DNA from: an uncultured Prevotella sp.
Lineage (GTDB): Bacteria > Bacteroidota > Bacteroidia > Bacteroidales > Bacteroidaceae
Assembly: GCA_900314365.1 (NCBI GenBank)
Contig: OMVH01000011.1
Location: 1-15,095 of the forward strand
Length of the DNA: 15,095 bases
Direction: 5' to 3'
Both the position numbers and the translations under genes were made by a program. A model generated the notes under the pieces. It ran no database searches, had not been told where the DNA came from, and saw only the letters and a program-made list of their open reading frames with translations. This document shows, piece by piece, positions 7,555-14,669 of the stretch (position 1 is its first letter; the number at the start of each line of letters is the position of its first letter).

Positions 7555-8313
7555 ATGAAAATTCTCTATCGCATCTACCAAGTCTTCATCGCCGCTCCGC
7601 TGTCCATTCTGGTATCCGTGATACTCTCAGTCACGACCGTATTGGGATGCATCTTGGGCAACGGCCATTTCTGGGGCTACTATCCGGGAAAACTGTGGTC
7701 GCGCCTGCTGCTTTGGATCCTTCTCATTCCCGTGAAAGTAGAAGGACGCGAGAACCTCAAGGAGGGACAGTCCTACGTCTTTGTGGCCAACCACCAGGGC
7801 ATCTTCGATGTGTTCCTCATCTATGGCTACCTGAACCGCAACTTCAAATGGATGATGAAATACCAGCTGCGCCGTGTGCCTCTTGTGGGCATAGCCTGCC
7901 AATATGCCCATCACATCTTCGTCGACAAGCGGGGACCGAGCAAGATACGCAAGACCTACGACGAGGCTCGCGAGATACTCAAGGAAGGGATGTCGCTCGT
8001 TGTATTTCCCGAGGGCTCCCGCACTTTCACCGGGCACATGGGCTTCTTCCGTCGTGGTGCTTTCATGCTGGCCGACGAGCTTCAGCTGCCCGTAGTGCCA
8101 CTCACCATCAACGGTTCTTTTGAAATCATGCCGCGTATGCGCGATATGCACTTCGTCAACTGGCATCCACTGTCGCTCACCATCCACAAGCCCATTCCGC
8201 CTAAGGGCAAGGGAGCTGATGCCGAGCATGCTGCTATGAAAGAAGCCTACGACGCTGTGATGTCGGCACTCGAGCCTCGTTTTCAGGGCTATTTGGAGAA
8301 TGATGACCAGTAA
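7555..8313 (+). CDS. plsC: 1-acyl-sn-glycerol-3-phosphate acyltransferase (PlsC-like)
   Basis: A 252-aa inner-membrane acyltransferase that would acylate lysophosphatidic acid to phosphatidic acid, the precursor of membrane phospholipids. A hydrophobic N-terminal segment (about residues 8-33) and a second one (about 48-62) anchor it. The acyltransferase signature follows: N-H-Q-G-I-F-D (79-85, the family NHxxxxD with H80 and D85), M-M-K-Y-Q-L-R-R-V-P (100-109), F-P-E-G-S-R (151-156) and V-P-L-T-I-N-G-S (181-188). Length matches PlsC (about 240-260 aa). The gene lies 36 bases after the metallophosphoesterase with no promoter visible between, so it is likely the last gene of the operon that starts at 3408. 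Related lyso-lipid acyltransferases, for example those acting on ornithine lipids, share these motifs, so the exact acceptor is inferred. Confidence 0.88.
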   Translation: MKILYRIYQVFIAAPLSILVSVILSVTTVLGCILGNGHFWGYYPGKLWSRLLLWILLIPVKVEGRENLKEGQSYVFVANHQGIFDVFLIYGYLNRNFKWMMKYQLRRVPLVGIACQYAHHIFVDKRGPSKIRKTYDEAREILKEGMSLVVFPEGSRTFTGHMGFFRRGAFMLADELQLPVVPLTINGSFEIMPRMRDMHFVNWHPLSLTIHKPIPPKGKGADAEHAAMKEAYDAVMSALEPRFQGYLENDDQ

Positions 8314-8350
8314 AGTCAAGAGATTTTCAATAAAAAAGGGCTTTTTTTTC

Positions 8351-8381
8351 TTTGTTATTCTTTTCCTTTGCACTAACTTTG
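8351..8381 (+). promoter_or_regulatory. Bacteroidetes-type sigma-70 promoter for the GT2 gene
   Basis: TTTG (8351-8354), 19 nt spacer, then TAACTTTG (8374-8381), an exact consensus match with the same spacing and the same -7 box as the dnaX promoter. An A6-GGGC-T8 block (8332-8349) touches the -33 box; it may act as an upstream element and may also help end transcription of plsC. The start codon is at 8400. Confidence 0.75.
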
Positions 8382-8399
8382 CATCAATAAAGATAATAT

Positions 8400-9149
8400 A
8401 TGGAAAGTGACAGCATCGTAATCATACCTACCTATAACGAGAAGGAGAACATAGAGAAGATAATCCGTGCGGTGTTCGCTCTCGAGAAGGCCTTCCACAT
8501 TCTCGTGATTGACGACGGAAGCCCCGACGGAACGGGAAACATTGTGCAGCGACTCATGGACAACGAGTTTGCCGGCCGCCTGTTCATTATCCGCCGCAAG
8601 GGTAAACTGGGCCTGGGCACTGCCTACATCACCGGTTTTAAATGGGCATTGCAGCATAGCTATGATTACATCTTCGAGATGGATGCCGATTTCAGTCACG
8701 ACCCACACGACCTGCCACGGCTCTATGCGGCCTGCCACGATGAAGGCTATGATGTGGCCGTGGGCTCTCGCTACGTGAGTGGTGTCAACGTTGTGAACTG
8801 GCCCATAGGGCGTGTGCTCATGAGCTATTTTGCCTCACGCTATGTGCGCTTCGTGACAGGATTCAAAGTCCACGATACTACGGCCGGATTCGTCTGTTAT
8901 CGTCGTCGTGTGCTCCAGACTATCCCCTTGGACAAGATACGTTTCAAGGGCTACGCTTTCCAGATAGAGATGAAGTTCACCGCTTACAAGATAGGATTCC
9001 GTATCAAGGAGGTTCCCGTGGTGTTTGTCAATCGCCGTGAGGGAACGAGCAAGATGAGCGGTGGAATTTTCAGCGAGGCTTTCTTTGGTGTCATCCGTCT
9101 TCGCATTGACGGTTGGCTGCGCAAGTACCCTAAGCTTCCGACGGCCTGA
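8400..9149 (+). CDS. Polyprenol-phosphate mannosyltransferase-like glycosyltransferase, family GT2
   Basis: A 249-aa GT-A fold glycosyltransferase of the DPM1/Ppm1 type, which transfers a sugar from a nucleotide donor to polyprenyl phosphate at the inner face of the membrane. Visible motifs are V-I-I-P-T-Y-N-E (7-14), V-I-D-D-G-S-P-D-G-T (36-45), the metal-binding M-D-A-D-F-S-H-D-P (94-102, DxD at 95-97), V-G-S-R-Y (121-125) and F-x-F-Q-I-E-M-K-like G-Y-A-F-Q-I-E-M-K (184-192). It lacks the extra C-terminal transmembrane region of ArnC/GtrB types, as do the shorter eukaryote-like DPM1 enzymes. The lipid-linked mannose would be used for protein or envelope glycosylation. The sugar (mannose or glucose) cannot be fixed from sequence alone. 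The gene is transcribed from its own promoter. Confidence 0.88.
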   Translation: MESDSIVIIPTYNEKENIEKIIRAVFALEKAFHILVIDDGSPDGTGNIVQRLMDNEFAGRLFIIRRKGKLGLGTAYITGFKWALQHSYDYIFEMDADFSHDPHDLPRLYAACHDEGYDVAVGSRYVSGVNVVNWPIGRVLMSYFASRYVRFVTGFKVHDTTAGFVCYRRRVLQTIPLDKIRFKGYAFQIEMKFTAYKIGFRIKEVPVVFVNRREGTSKMSGGIFSEAFFGVIRLRIDGWLRKYPKLPTA

Positions 9150-9174
9150 CAATGTCGTCGGTGTGGTCGGCAAG

Positions 9175-9258
9175 ATGCGCCCTGCTGTCGTAGGGTTTAG
9201 TCCTGATGCTGTAGAAAAATAAGTCGGGGGCGCATGAGGTGGGGCTCCGGGAGTCCCC
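9175..9258 (+). promoter_or_regulatory. Potentially structured leader upstream of mfd
   Basis: The 133 bases between the GT2 gene and mfd contain no ORF and no clear TTTG/TAnnTTTG promoter. They contain an 8-bp inverted repeat, ATGCGCCC (9175-9182) and GGGCGCAT (9228-9235). A compact hairpin of the form GGGG-CTC-CGG-GAG-T-CCCC (9241-9258) follows, 24 bases before the mfd start. Without a T-run after it, the hairpin is a poor terminator; it may be leader structure. Confidence 0.3.
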
Positions 9259-9282
9259 GTATTAAGATATAGATTTATCAGT

Positions 9283-12200
9283 TTGAAAATACAAGACTTA
9301 CTGCAGCTCTACGCCCGTTCGCCGAAGGCTGGAGCATTATTGAAGACACTTGGGGACAGAGCCAGCGGCAATGTCTTCCTCAGTGGTTTGTCGGCTTCCT
9401 CCACTCCTCTTCTCTTTGCTTCTGTAGCCCCTGCCCTGTGTGGAGTGGTGGTCTTTGTGCTGCAGGACCAGGATGAGGCGGGCTATTTTTATCATGACCT
9501 CACCCAGGCTCTTGGCACTGACAACGTTCTGTTCTTTCCCTCTTCCTATCGCAGGGCTGTGAAATATGGGCAGAACGACAGTGCCAACGAGGTGCTTCGT
9601 ACGGAGGTCCTCGCACGCCTCTCGGCATTGCCTTCCGATTCCTTCACCTACATTGTTACCCATCCCGGGGCTTTGGCAGAACTTGTTGTCAGCCGTCAGA
9701 CCTTGGGCCAGAAGCTTCTTCATCTCAGCGAAGGGCAGAGCGTCGACCTTGTGGAGACGGAGCATAAGCTGCGCGAGTTCGGATTCCATCAGGTGGATTA
9801 CGTCTATGAGCCGGGGCAGTTTGCTGTCAGAGGAAGCATTCTCGATGTTTTCTCCTTTGCCTCTGACCGTCCTTACCGTGTCGACTTCTTCGGCGACGAC
9901 ATCGACACCATCCGAAGTTTCGATGTGCAGAGCCAGTTGTCGGACGAGCGCAGAAAGGAAATTGATGTTGTGCCCGAGCTGGAAGCTTCGGTTTCGAAGA
10001 AGGTTCCTTTCTTTCAGTTTCTTCCCAAGGACACTCTCCTTGTGACCCGCGACTTCGACTTTGTAGCCGACGAAGTGGGTAGAATCTATGAGGAAGGATT
10101 TTCAAAGCAGGCCCTTACAGAGCGCCTTTCCGATGTGCCTGAGGCCGAACGGCCGGCCGTGGAAGCTCAGATGCGACGTGAGAGTGTGCTGTGCACGAGA
10201 GCGCAGTTTCTAAAAGACGCTGAGACTTTCCGCTTGCTGGAGTATGGGCCCTCGAACGTCACCTCAGTCCAGGAGCGTCGTCTCACAGTGGATTCGCCTC
10301 TCACGACCGTTGGGTTCCATACCACTCCACAGCCCCTCTTCCATAAGAATTTCAGTCTGCTTCGGCAGACTCTCGGCGACTATCTTCTCATGGGCTATCG
10401 CGTTTACATCCTTGCCGACAGCCCTAAGCAACAGGACCGCTTGCGGGAGATATTCGAGGAGGAAGGCTCCGATCCCGACCGTTCGGCAGCCAATGCTCAA
10501 CGTTCCGGCATCGTCTTCACTCCCGTTGACCACACCATACATTCCGGCTATATCGACGAGGACCTGAAGGCCTGCTTCTTCACCGACCATCAGATATTCG
10601 ACCGCTTCCATAAGTACAGCCTCAAGTCCGACGGTGCCCGGGCCGGAAAAGTAGCGCTCACGATGAAAGAGTTGCAGGAGCTGCAGCCTGGCGACTTCCT
10701 CGTGCATGTGGACTTTGGCATAGGCAAGTTCGGAGGACTTGTGCGTGTGCCCGTGGGCAACAGCTATCAGGAGGTGATACGCATCATCTATCAGAACAAC
10801 GACAAGGTCGACGTATCCATCCACTCGCTCTACAAGATAAGCAAATATCGCAGTGCCACTACGGGTGAGCCCCCACGGCTGTCAACGCTCGGCACCGGTG
10901 CCTGGGAACGACTGAAGGAGCGCACGAAGAAGAAGATAAAGGACATCGCGCGCGACCTCATCCGCCTCTATGCCACACGGCGCAAGGAGAAGGGATTCGC
11001 CTTTTCTGCCGACAACTATATGCAGCATGAGCTTGAGGCCAGCTTCCTTTATGAGGATACCCCCGATCAGCTTAAGGCCACTCAGGATGTGAAGGCCGAC
11101 ATGGAGAGCCCCAAACCCATGGACCGGCTGGTCTGTGGCGACGTGGGGTTCGGTAAGACCGAAGTAGCCATAAGAGCTGCGTTCAAGGCCGCCTGCGACT
11201 CCAAACAGACTGCTGTGCTCGTGCCCACGACGGTACTGGCCTATCAGCATTACCAGACTTTCCGAAACCGGCTCAAGGACTTCCCTGTGCGCGTGGACTA
11301 TCTCACCCGGGCTCGTACGGCCAAGCAGACGCACGATTTGCTCAGCGACCTTAAGGACGGAAAGATTGACATACTTATCGGCACCCACAAGCTTATAGGG
11401 AAGAGTGTGAAATGGCACGACCTCGGACTTCTCATCATCGACGAGGAGCAGAAGTTCGGTGTCTCCACGAAAGAGAAACTGCGCAAGCTCAAGACCAATG
11501 TCGACACACTCACCATGAGTGCCACGCCCATTCCACGCACGTTGCAGTTCTCGCTGATGGGAGCGCGCGATATGAGCATCATCCGCACGCCGCCTCCCAA
11601 CCGTTATCCCATCCACACCGAGATAGCCACCTATGGCCATGAGGTCATCGCCGATGCCATCAACTTTGAGATGAGCCGCAACGGACAGGTGTTCTTCGTC
11701 AGCGACCGCATCAACAGCTTGCCGGAGATAGCGTCGCTTATCCATAAATATGTGCCCGACTGCCGCATAGGAATCGGGCATGGCCGGATGGAGCCTGAGG
11801 AGCTTGAAAAGATTATAATGGGTTTCATCAACTACGATTACGACGTGCTCCTCTCGACCACCATTGTGGAGAATGGCATCGACATTCCCAATGCCAACAC
11901 CATCATCATCAACGACGCCCACCGCTTTGGACTGAGCGACTTGCATCAGATGCGGGGGCGCGTGGGCCGGAGCAACCGCAAGGCCTTCTGCTATCTGCTG
12001 GCACCGCCCAGGAGTGTGCTCACGCCTGAAGCCCGTCGTCGTCTCGATGCATTGGAGACTTTCTCCGACCTTGGCAGTGGGTTCAGTCTGGCCATGCAGG
12101 ACCTGGACATCCGTGGAGCCGGCAATCTGTTGGGGGCTGAGCAGAGCGGGTTCATGGAGGACCTCGGCTATGAGACTTATCAGAAGATTCTCTCGCAGGC

Positions 12201-12738
12201 TGTCACTGAACTGAAGAACGATGAGTTCCAGGATCTTTATGCCGAACAGATAGCGAGCGGACAACAGGTTTCGGGCGACGAGTTCGTGGAGGACTGTGCC
12301 ATTGACAGCGACCTGGAGATGTACTTCCCCGATTTCTATGTTCCCGGGAGCAGTGAGCGCATGTTGCTCTATAGGGAGCTCGACAGCATTGAGGACGACC
12401 GCACGCTGGAGGAATACCGCCGCCGGCTCACCGACCGTTTCGGCCCCGTGCCCCACGAGGGTGAGGAACTCATGCAGGTCGTGGCCTTGCGGCGCTTGGG
12501 CAAGCACTTGGGCTGCGAGAAGATAGTGCTGCGTCAGGGGATGATGAACATGCAGTTTGTGAGCAATCCCGACAGCGCCTATTACAAGAGTCAGGCCTTT
12601 GGACGCATCATCGACTACATTGCGCGCAATCCACGCCGTTGCGAGCTTAAAGAAGTCCGTGGGCGCCGGCTGCTGCATGTCACGTCGATTCCAACGGTGG
12701 CCGCTGCCGTGAATGTGCTCAAGGAGATGATGGACTGA
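9283..12738 (+). CDS. mfd: Transcription-repair coupling factor
   Basis: A 1151-aa ATP-dependent DNA translocase that pushes stalled RNA polymerase off damaged template and recruits UvrA. The UvrB-like N-terminal module is present (Y-E-P-G-Q-F-A-V-R-G-S-I-L-D-V-F and the following V-D-F-F-G-D-D). It is followed by the CarD-like RNA-polymerase-interacting domain beginning L-Q-P-G-D-F-L-V-H-V-D-F-G-I-G (from residue 467). The helicase motor has Walker A G-D-V-G-F-G-K-T-E (619-627), motif II D-E-E-Q (720-723), S-A-T-P-I-P-R-T-L (746-754), I-V-E-N-G-I-D-I-P-N, and Q-M-R-G-R-V-G-R-S. The C-terminal regulatory domain is complete. Length equals that of E. coli Mfd (1148 aa). The start is TTG (9283), giving M-K-I-Q-D-L-L-Q-L-Y. 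An in-frame stop lies at 9235-9237 and no ATG or GTG falls between, so TTG is the only normal start that keeps the full N-terminus. The bidirectional terminator at 12765 follows. Confidence 0.96.
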   Translation: MKIQDLLQLYARSPKAGALLKTLGDRASGNVFLSGLSASSTPLLFASVAPALCGVVVFVLQDQDEAGYFYHDLTQALGTDNVLFFPSSYRRAVKYGQNDSANEVLRTEVLARLSALPSDSFTYIVTHPGALAELVVSRQTLGQKLLHLSEGQSVDLVETEHKLREFGFHQVDYVYEPGQFAVRGSILDVFSFASDRPYRVDFFGDDIDTIRSFDVQSQLSDERRKEIDVVPELEASVSKKVPFFQFLPKDTLLVTRDFDFVADEVGRIYEEGFSKQALTERLSDVPEAERPAVEAQMRRESVLCTRAQFLKDAETFRLLEYGPSNVTSVQERRLTVDSPLTTVGFHTTPQPLFHKNFSLLRQTLGDYLLMGYRVYILADSPKQQDRLREIFEEEGSDPDRSAANAQRSGIVFTPVDHTIHSGYIDEDLKACFFTDHQIFDRFHKYSLKSDGARAGKVALTMKELQELQPGDFLVHVDFGIGKFGGLVRVPVGNSYQEVIRIIYQNNDKVDVSIHSLYKISKYRSATTGEPPRLSTLGTGAWERLKERTKKKIKDIARDLIRLYATRRKEKGFAFSADNYMQHELEASFLYEDTPDQLKATQDVKADMESPKPMDRLVCGDVGFGKTEVAIRAAFKAACDSKQTAVLVPTTVLAYQHYQTFRNRLKDFPVRVDYLTRARTAKQTHDLLSDLKDGKIDILIGTHKLIGKSVKWHDLGLLIIDEEQKFGVSTKEKLRKLKTNVDTLTMSATPIPRTLQFSLMGARDMSIIRTPPPNRYPIHTEIATYGHEVIADAINFEMSRNGQVFFVSDRINSLPEIASLIHKYVPDCRIGIGHGRMEPEELEKIIMGFINYDYDVLLSTTIVENGIDIPNANTIIINDAHRFGLSDLHQMRGRVGRSNRKAFCYLLAPPRSVLTPEARRRLDALETFSDLGSGFSLAMQDLDIRGAGNLLGAEQSGFMEDLGYETYQKILSQAVTELKNDEFQDLYAEQIASGQQVSGDEFVEDCAIDSDLEMYFPDFYVPGSSERMLLYRELDSIEDDRTLEEYRRRLTDRFGPVPHEGEELMQVVALRRLGKHLGCEKIVLRQGMMNMQFVSNPDSAYYKSQAFGRIIDYIARNPRRCELKEVRGRRLLHVTSIPTVAAAVNVLKEMMD

Positions 12739-12764
12739 GCCAGCGCTATAACGCGGAAAAAGCT

Positions 12765-12814
12765 ACACCCGTCGTTGCTCTGCCCCAAAGTGAGGGGAAA
12801 GCAACGACGGGTGT
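12765..12814. terminator. Bidirectional intrinsic terminator between mfd and trxB
   Basis: A perfect 15-bp inverted repeat, ACACCCGTCGTTGCT (12765-12779) and its complement (12800-12814), with an inner CCCC/GGGG pairing (12783-12786 with 12794-12797) over a short loop. Genes converge on it from both sides. On the plus strand it is followed by TTTGTCTT, and on the minus strand by a run of five T (complement of 12757-12761), so it should stop both mfd and trxB transcripts, the latter more strongly. Confidence 0.85.
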
Positions 12815-12860
12815 TTGTCTTGAGGGACTACGGAAGTCTGCGGGCTTCGCGTGGCCGGGA

Positions 12861-13790
12861 TTATTTGTTGACGAATCGCTCGGCCTCGAGAGCAGCCATG
12901 CAGCCCGAGCCTGCGGCAACAACAGCCTGGCGGTAGACGGGGTCGGCACAGTCGCCTGCCGCAAAGACACCCTCGATATTGGTGCGTGGAGTGCCGGGGA
13001 CGGTCTTGATGTAGCCGGCGTCGTCAAGAGTGAGCTGCGAGCGGAAGAGGTCGGTGTTGGGCTTGTGGCCGATGCCGAGGAAGAAGCCGCTGATGGGCAG
13101 GTCGTAGCGTTTCTCGTCGGGCTCACCTTTGCGCCACACCAGATGGGCTCCTTCTACACCGCCCTCACCGTAGAGTCCGAGGGTGTTGGTCTCGTAGAGA
13201 ATCTCAATCTTCTCGTTCTCTTCCACGCGGCGCTTCATGATGTCGGAGGCGCGGAGATAGGGCTTGCGCACAATCATGTAGACTTTGCTGCAGAGTTGTG
13301 AGAGATAGGAGGCTTCCTCGCAGGCCGTGTCGCCGCCGCCCACGACGGCTACGACTTTCTTGCGATAGAAGAATCCGTCGCAAGTGGCACAGGCCGAGAC
13401 TCCCAGTCCGCGGTATTTCTCCTCGTCAGGAATTCCCAAGTACTTGGCACTGGCACCGGTAGCGATGATGAGGGTCTCGGCCTCAATCTGCTGACCGTTG
13501 TCGAGGGTGATGACGAAGGGACGCTGCTGTAGCTCGGCCTTCGTGACCACGCCCTCGCGGACGTCGGCGCCGAATCGCTCGGCCTGCTTCCTGAGGTCCA
13601 TCATCATCTGGTTGGCGTCGATGCCGTCGGGATAGCCTGGGAAGTTCTCCACCTCGGTGGTCTGGGTAAGCTGTCCGCCCGGCTGCAGTCCGGCATAGAG
13701 CACCGGTTTCATATTGGCGCGCGAGGCGTAGATGGCAGCCGTGTAGCCTGCAGGCCCGCTGCCAATGATAAGGCATTTTGTATGTTCCAT
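12861..13790 (-). CDS. trxB: Thioredoxin-disulfide reductase
   Basis: A 309-aa cytoplasmic FAD enzyme that reduces thioredoxin with NADPH. The FAD-binding G-S-G-P-A-G (10-15), G-G-Q-L-T (38-42) and the ATG motif A-T-G-A-S (110-114) are followed by the redox-active C-A-T-C (C134, C137) in A-C-A-T-C-D-G. The NADPH-binding G-G-G-D-T-A (151-156) comes next, then V-R-K-P-Y-L-R-A (174-181, in the place of the HRRxxxRA signature) and the C-terminal A-G-D-C-A-D (278-283). Length matches low-molecular-weight bacterial enzymes. The ATG gives the standard short N-terminus before the first Rossmann strand. It lies 75 bases downstream of gpx on the same strand, with a terminator-like hairpin between. Together the two genes form an electron path from NADPH through thioredoxin to peroxide. 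Confidence 0.96.
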   Translation of the reverse strand: MEHTKCLIIGSGPAGYTAAIYASRANMKPVLYAGLQPGGQLTQTTEVENFPGYPDGIDANQMMMDLRKQAERFGADVREGVVTKAELQQRPFVITLDNGQQIEAETLIIATGASAKYLGIPDEEKYRGLGVSACATCDGFFYRKKVVAVVGGGDTACEEASYLSQLCSKVYMIVRKPYLRASDIMKRRVEENEKIEILYETNTLGLYGEGGVEGAHLVWRKGEPDEKRYDLPISGFFLGIGHKPNTDLFRSQLTLDDAGYIKTVPGTPRTNIEGVFAAGDCADPVYRQAVVAAGSGCMAALEAERFVNK

Positions 13791-13806
13791 AAAAAGTCGT
13801 TGAATG

Positions 13807-13848
13807 AAAAAGGCCCGGCAAAAGTGGTATTGTCAACTTCGCCGGGCC
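13807..13848 (-). terminator. Hairpin terminator between gpx and trxB (minus strand)
   Basis: An 8-bp GC-only stem (GGCCCGGC at 13812-13819 pairing with GCCGGGCC at 13841-13848), with possible inner AAGT/ACTT pairing. On the minus strand it is followed by five T (complement of 13807-13811) before the trxB ATG. It should end many gpx transcripts, leaving trxB to read-through or to a promoter in the same short gap. On the minus strand ACTTTTGC (within 13819-13829) loosely resembles a -7 box. Confidence 0.7.
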
Positions 13849-13865
13849 GAAAGTTTGCTATGGGG

Positions 13866-14420
13866 TTACTTGCTGAGTTCTTCGACGACGGCTTTTTCCA
13901 CGTTTTCAATCTTCTCGGTAGGCTCGAAGCGTGCCACCACCTGGCCCTTCTTGTTGATGAGGAACTTGGTGAAGTTCCACTTTATCTCGGGGCTCTCCTT
14001 GTAGTTGGGGTCAGCCTCTGAAAGCATCTTGTCGAGGATGGGGTAGATGGGGTGGCTCTCGTCCCAGCCGGCGAAGCCCTTCTGGCTCTTGAGGAACTTA
14101 TAGAGAGGCTCAGCGTCTTCGCCGTTGACCTTTATCTTCTTGAACTGAGGAAATTCGGTGCCGTAGGTGAGCTTGCAGAAGCTGTGGATGCTCTCGTCGG
14201 TACCCGGTGCCTGCTGGCCAAACTGGTTGCAGGGGAAGTCGAGGATTTCGAATCCCTGAGCGTGATACTTCTTGTAGAGGTTCTCAAGCTCTGTGTAAGT
14301 GGGTGTGAAGCCGCACTTGGTGGCTGTGTTGACGATGAGGAGCACCTCGTTGGCGTACTCCTTGAGAGACACTTCGTTGCCTTTTCTGTCCTTGACGGAA
14401 TAATCGTAAACGGTTTTCAT
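13866..14420 (-). CDS. Glutathione peroxidase family, Cys-type, probably thioredoxin-dependent peroxidase
   Basis: A 184-aa thiol peroxidase of the GPx/BtuE family that reduces hydrogen peroxide or lipid hydroperoxides. The peroxidatic site is N-T-A-T-K-C-G-F-T (31-39), with Cys36 in place of selenocysteine. The other catalytic residues are Gln69 in F-P-C-N-Q-F-G-Q-Q (62-70) and Trp148-Asn149 in W-N-F-T-K-F. Cys82 in F-C-K-L-T-Y-G aligns with the resolving cysteine of thioredoxin-dependent members such as yeast Gpx3. This favours a two-cysteine mechanism recharged by thioredoxin, and trxB is next door. No signal peptide is evident, so it should be cytoplasmic. The ATG has an A-rich stretch just before it (A-A-A-G-A-A-A-G-A-A) and a leader of about 100 nt from the predicted promoter. 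The length is normal for bacterial members (about 160-185 aa). Confidence 0.92.
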   Translation of the reverse strand: MKTVYDYSVKDRKGNEVSLKEYANEVLLIVNTATKCGFTPTYTELENLYKKYHAQGFEILDFPCNQFGQQAPGTDESIHSFCKLTYGTEFPQFKKIKVNGEDAEPLYKFLKSQKGFAGWDESHPIYPILDKMLSEADPNYKESPEIKWNFTKFLINKKGQVVARFEPTEKIENVEKAVVEELSK

Positions 14421-14530
14421 TTCTTTCTTTATAGTTGATTCTGTTTTGAAATTTTCTTCAGAGGGGAGTCAGCGGCAGCCTGCCTTGCGTGTAGACATCA
14501 GCTCGCGTGCTTCTCCACCACTCTTAGTTG

Positions 14531-14561
14531 CAAAGATAGTGCAAACGAGCGGAATGGCAAA
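14531..14561 (-). promoter_or_regulatory. Bacteroidetes-type sigma-70 promoter for gpx
   Basis: Read on the minus strand: TTTG (14561-14558), 19 nt, then TATCTTTG (14538-14531), a full consensus match. Upstream is an A7-CAACGG-T6 block that abuts the -33 box, as at dnaX and the GT2 gene. The predicted start near 14523 leaves a leader of about 100 nt before the ATG at 14420. Confidence 0.75.
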
Positions 14562-14591
14562 GAAAAAACCGTTGTTTTTTTGTTTGCTATT

Positions 14592-14632
14592 TCCTAGTGC
14601 CGCCTTATCTTTGATCCTAGTGCCGCCTTATC
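14592..14632. repeat. Two 18-bp direct repeats between the promoter copies
   Basis: TCCTAGTGCCGCCTTATC occurs at 14592-14609 and again at 14615-14632, separated by five bases (period 23). It is GC-richer than the surrounding sequence and lies between the two promoter copies upstream of gpx. It could be a binding site for a regulator on one face of the helix about two turns apart, or a remnant of slippage. Confidence 0.85.
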
Positions 14633-14637
14633 CTATT

Positions 14638-14669
14638 GAAAGATAGTGCAGACAAGCGGAAGGGACAAA
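14638..14669 (-). promoter_or_regulatory. Degenerate second copy of the gpx promoter
   Basis: On the minus strand: TTTG (14669-14666), 20 nt, then TATCTTTC (14645-14638). The spacer closely resembles that of the gpx promoter (both contain TTCCGCT, a TTGT/TTTG element and TGCAC directly before TATCTTT). The final G of the -7 box is C, so activity may be weak. The copy lies 107 bases upstream of the first. Confidence 0.5.

Noticed and set aside
8332..8349. A6-GGGC-T8 as a classical intrinsic terminator for plsC
   Set aside because: The stem would be A-T only, so it would be weak. Its position against the -33 box suggests a promoter element instead, though a minor terminating effect is possible.
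9180..9205. TAGGGTTTAG as a promoter box for mfd
   Set aside because: It departs from TAnnTTTG and has no TTTG at the right distance upstream.
10882..12678. A 598-codon open frame antisense to mfd
   Set aside because: It mirrors the Mfd helicase region, shows no family motifs and has no promoter of its own.
14592..14632. CRISPR-like array
   Set aside because: There are only two repeats, with a five-base gap and no spacer-sized intervals or cas genes.
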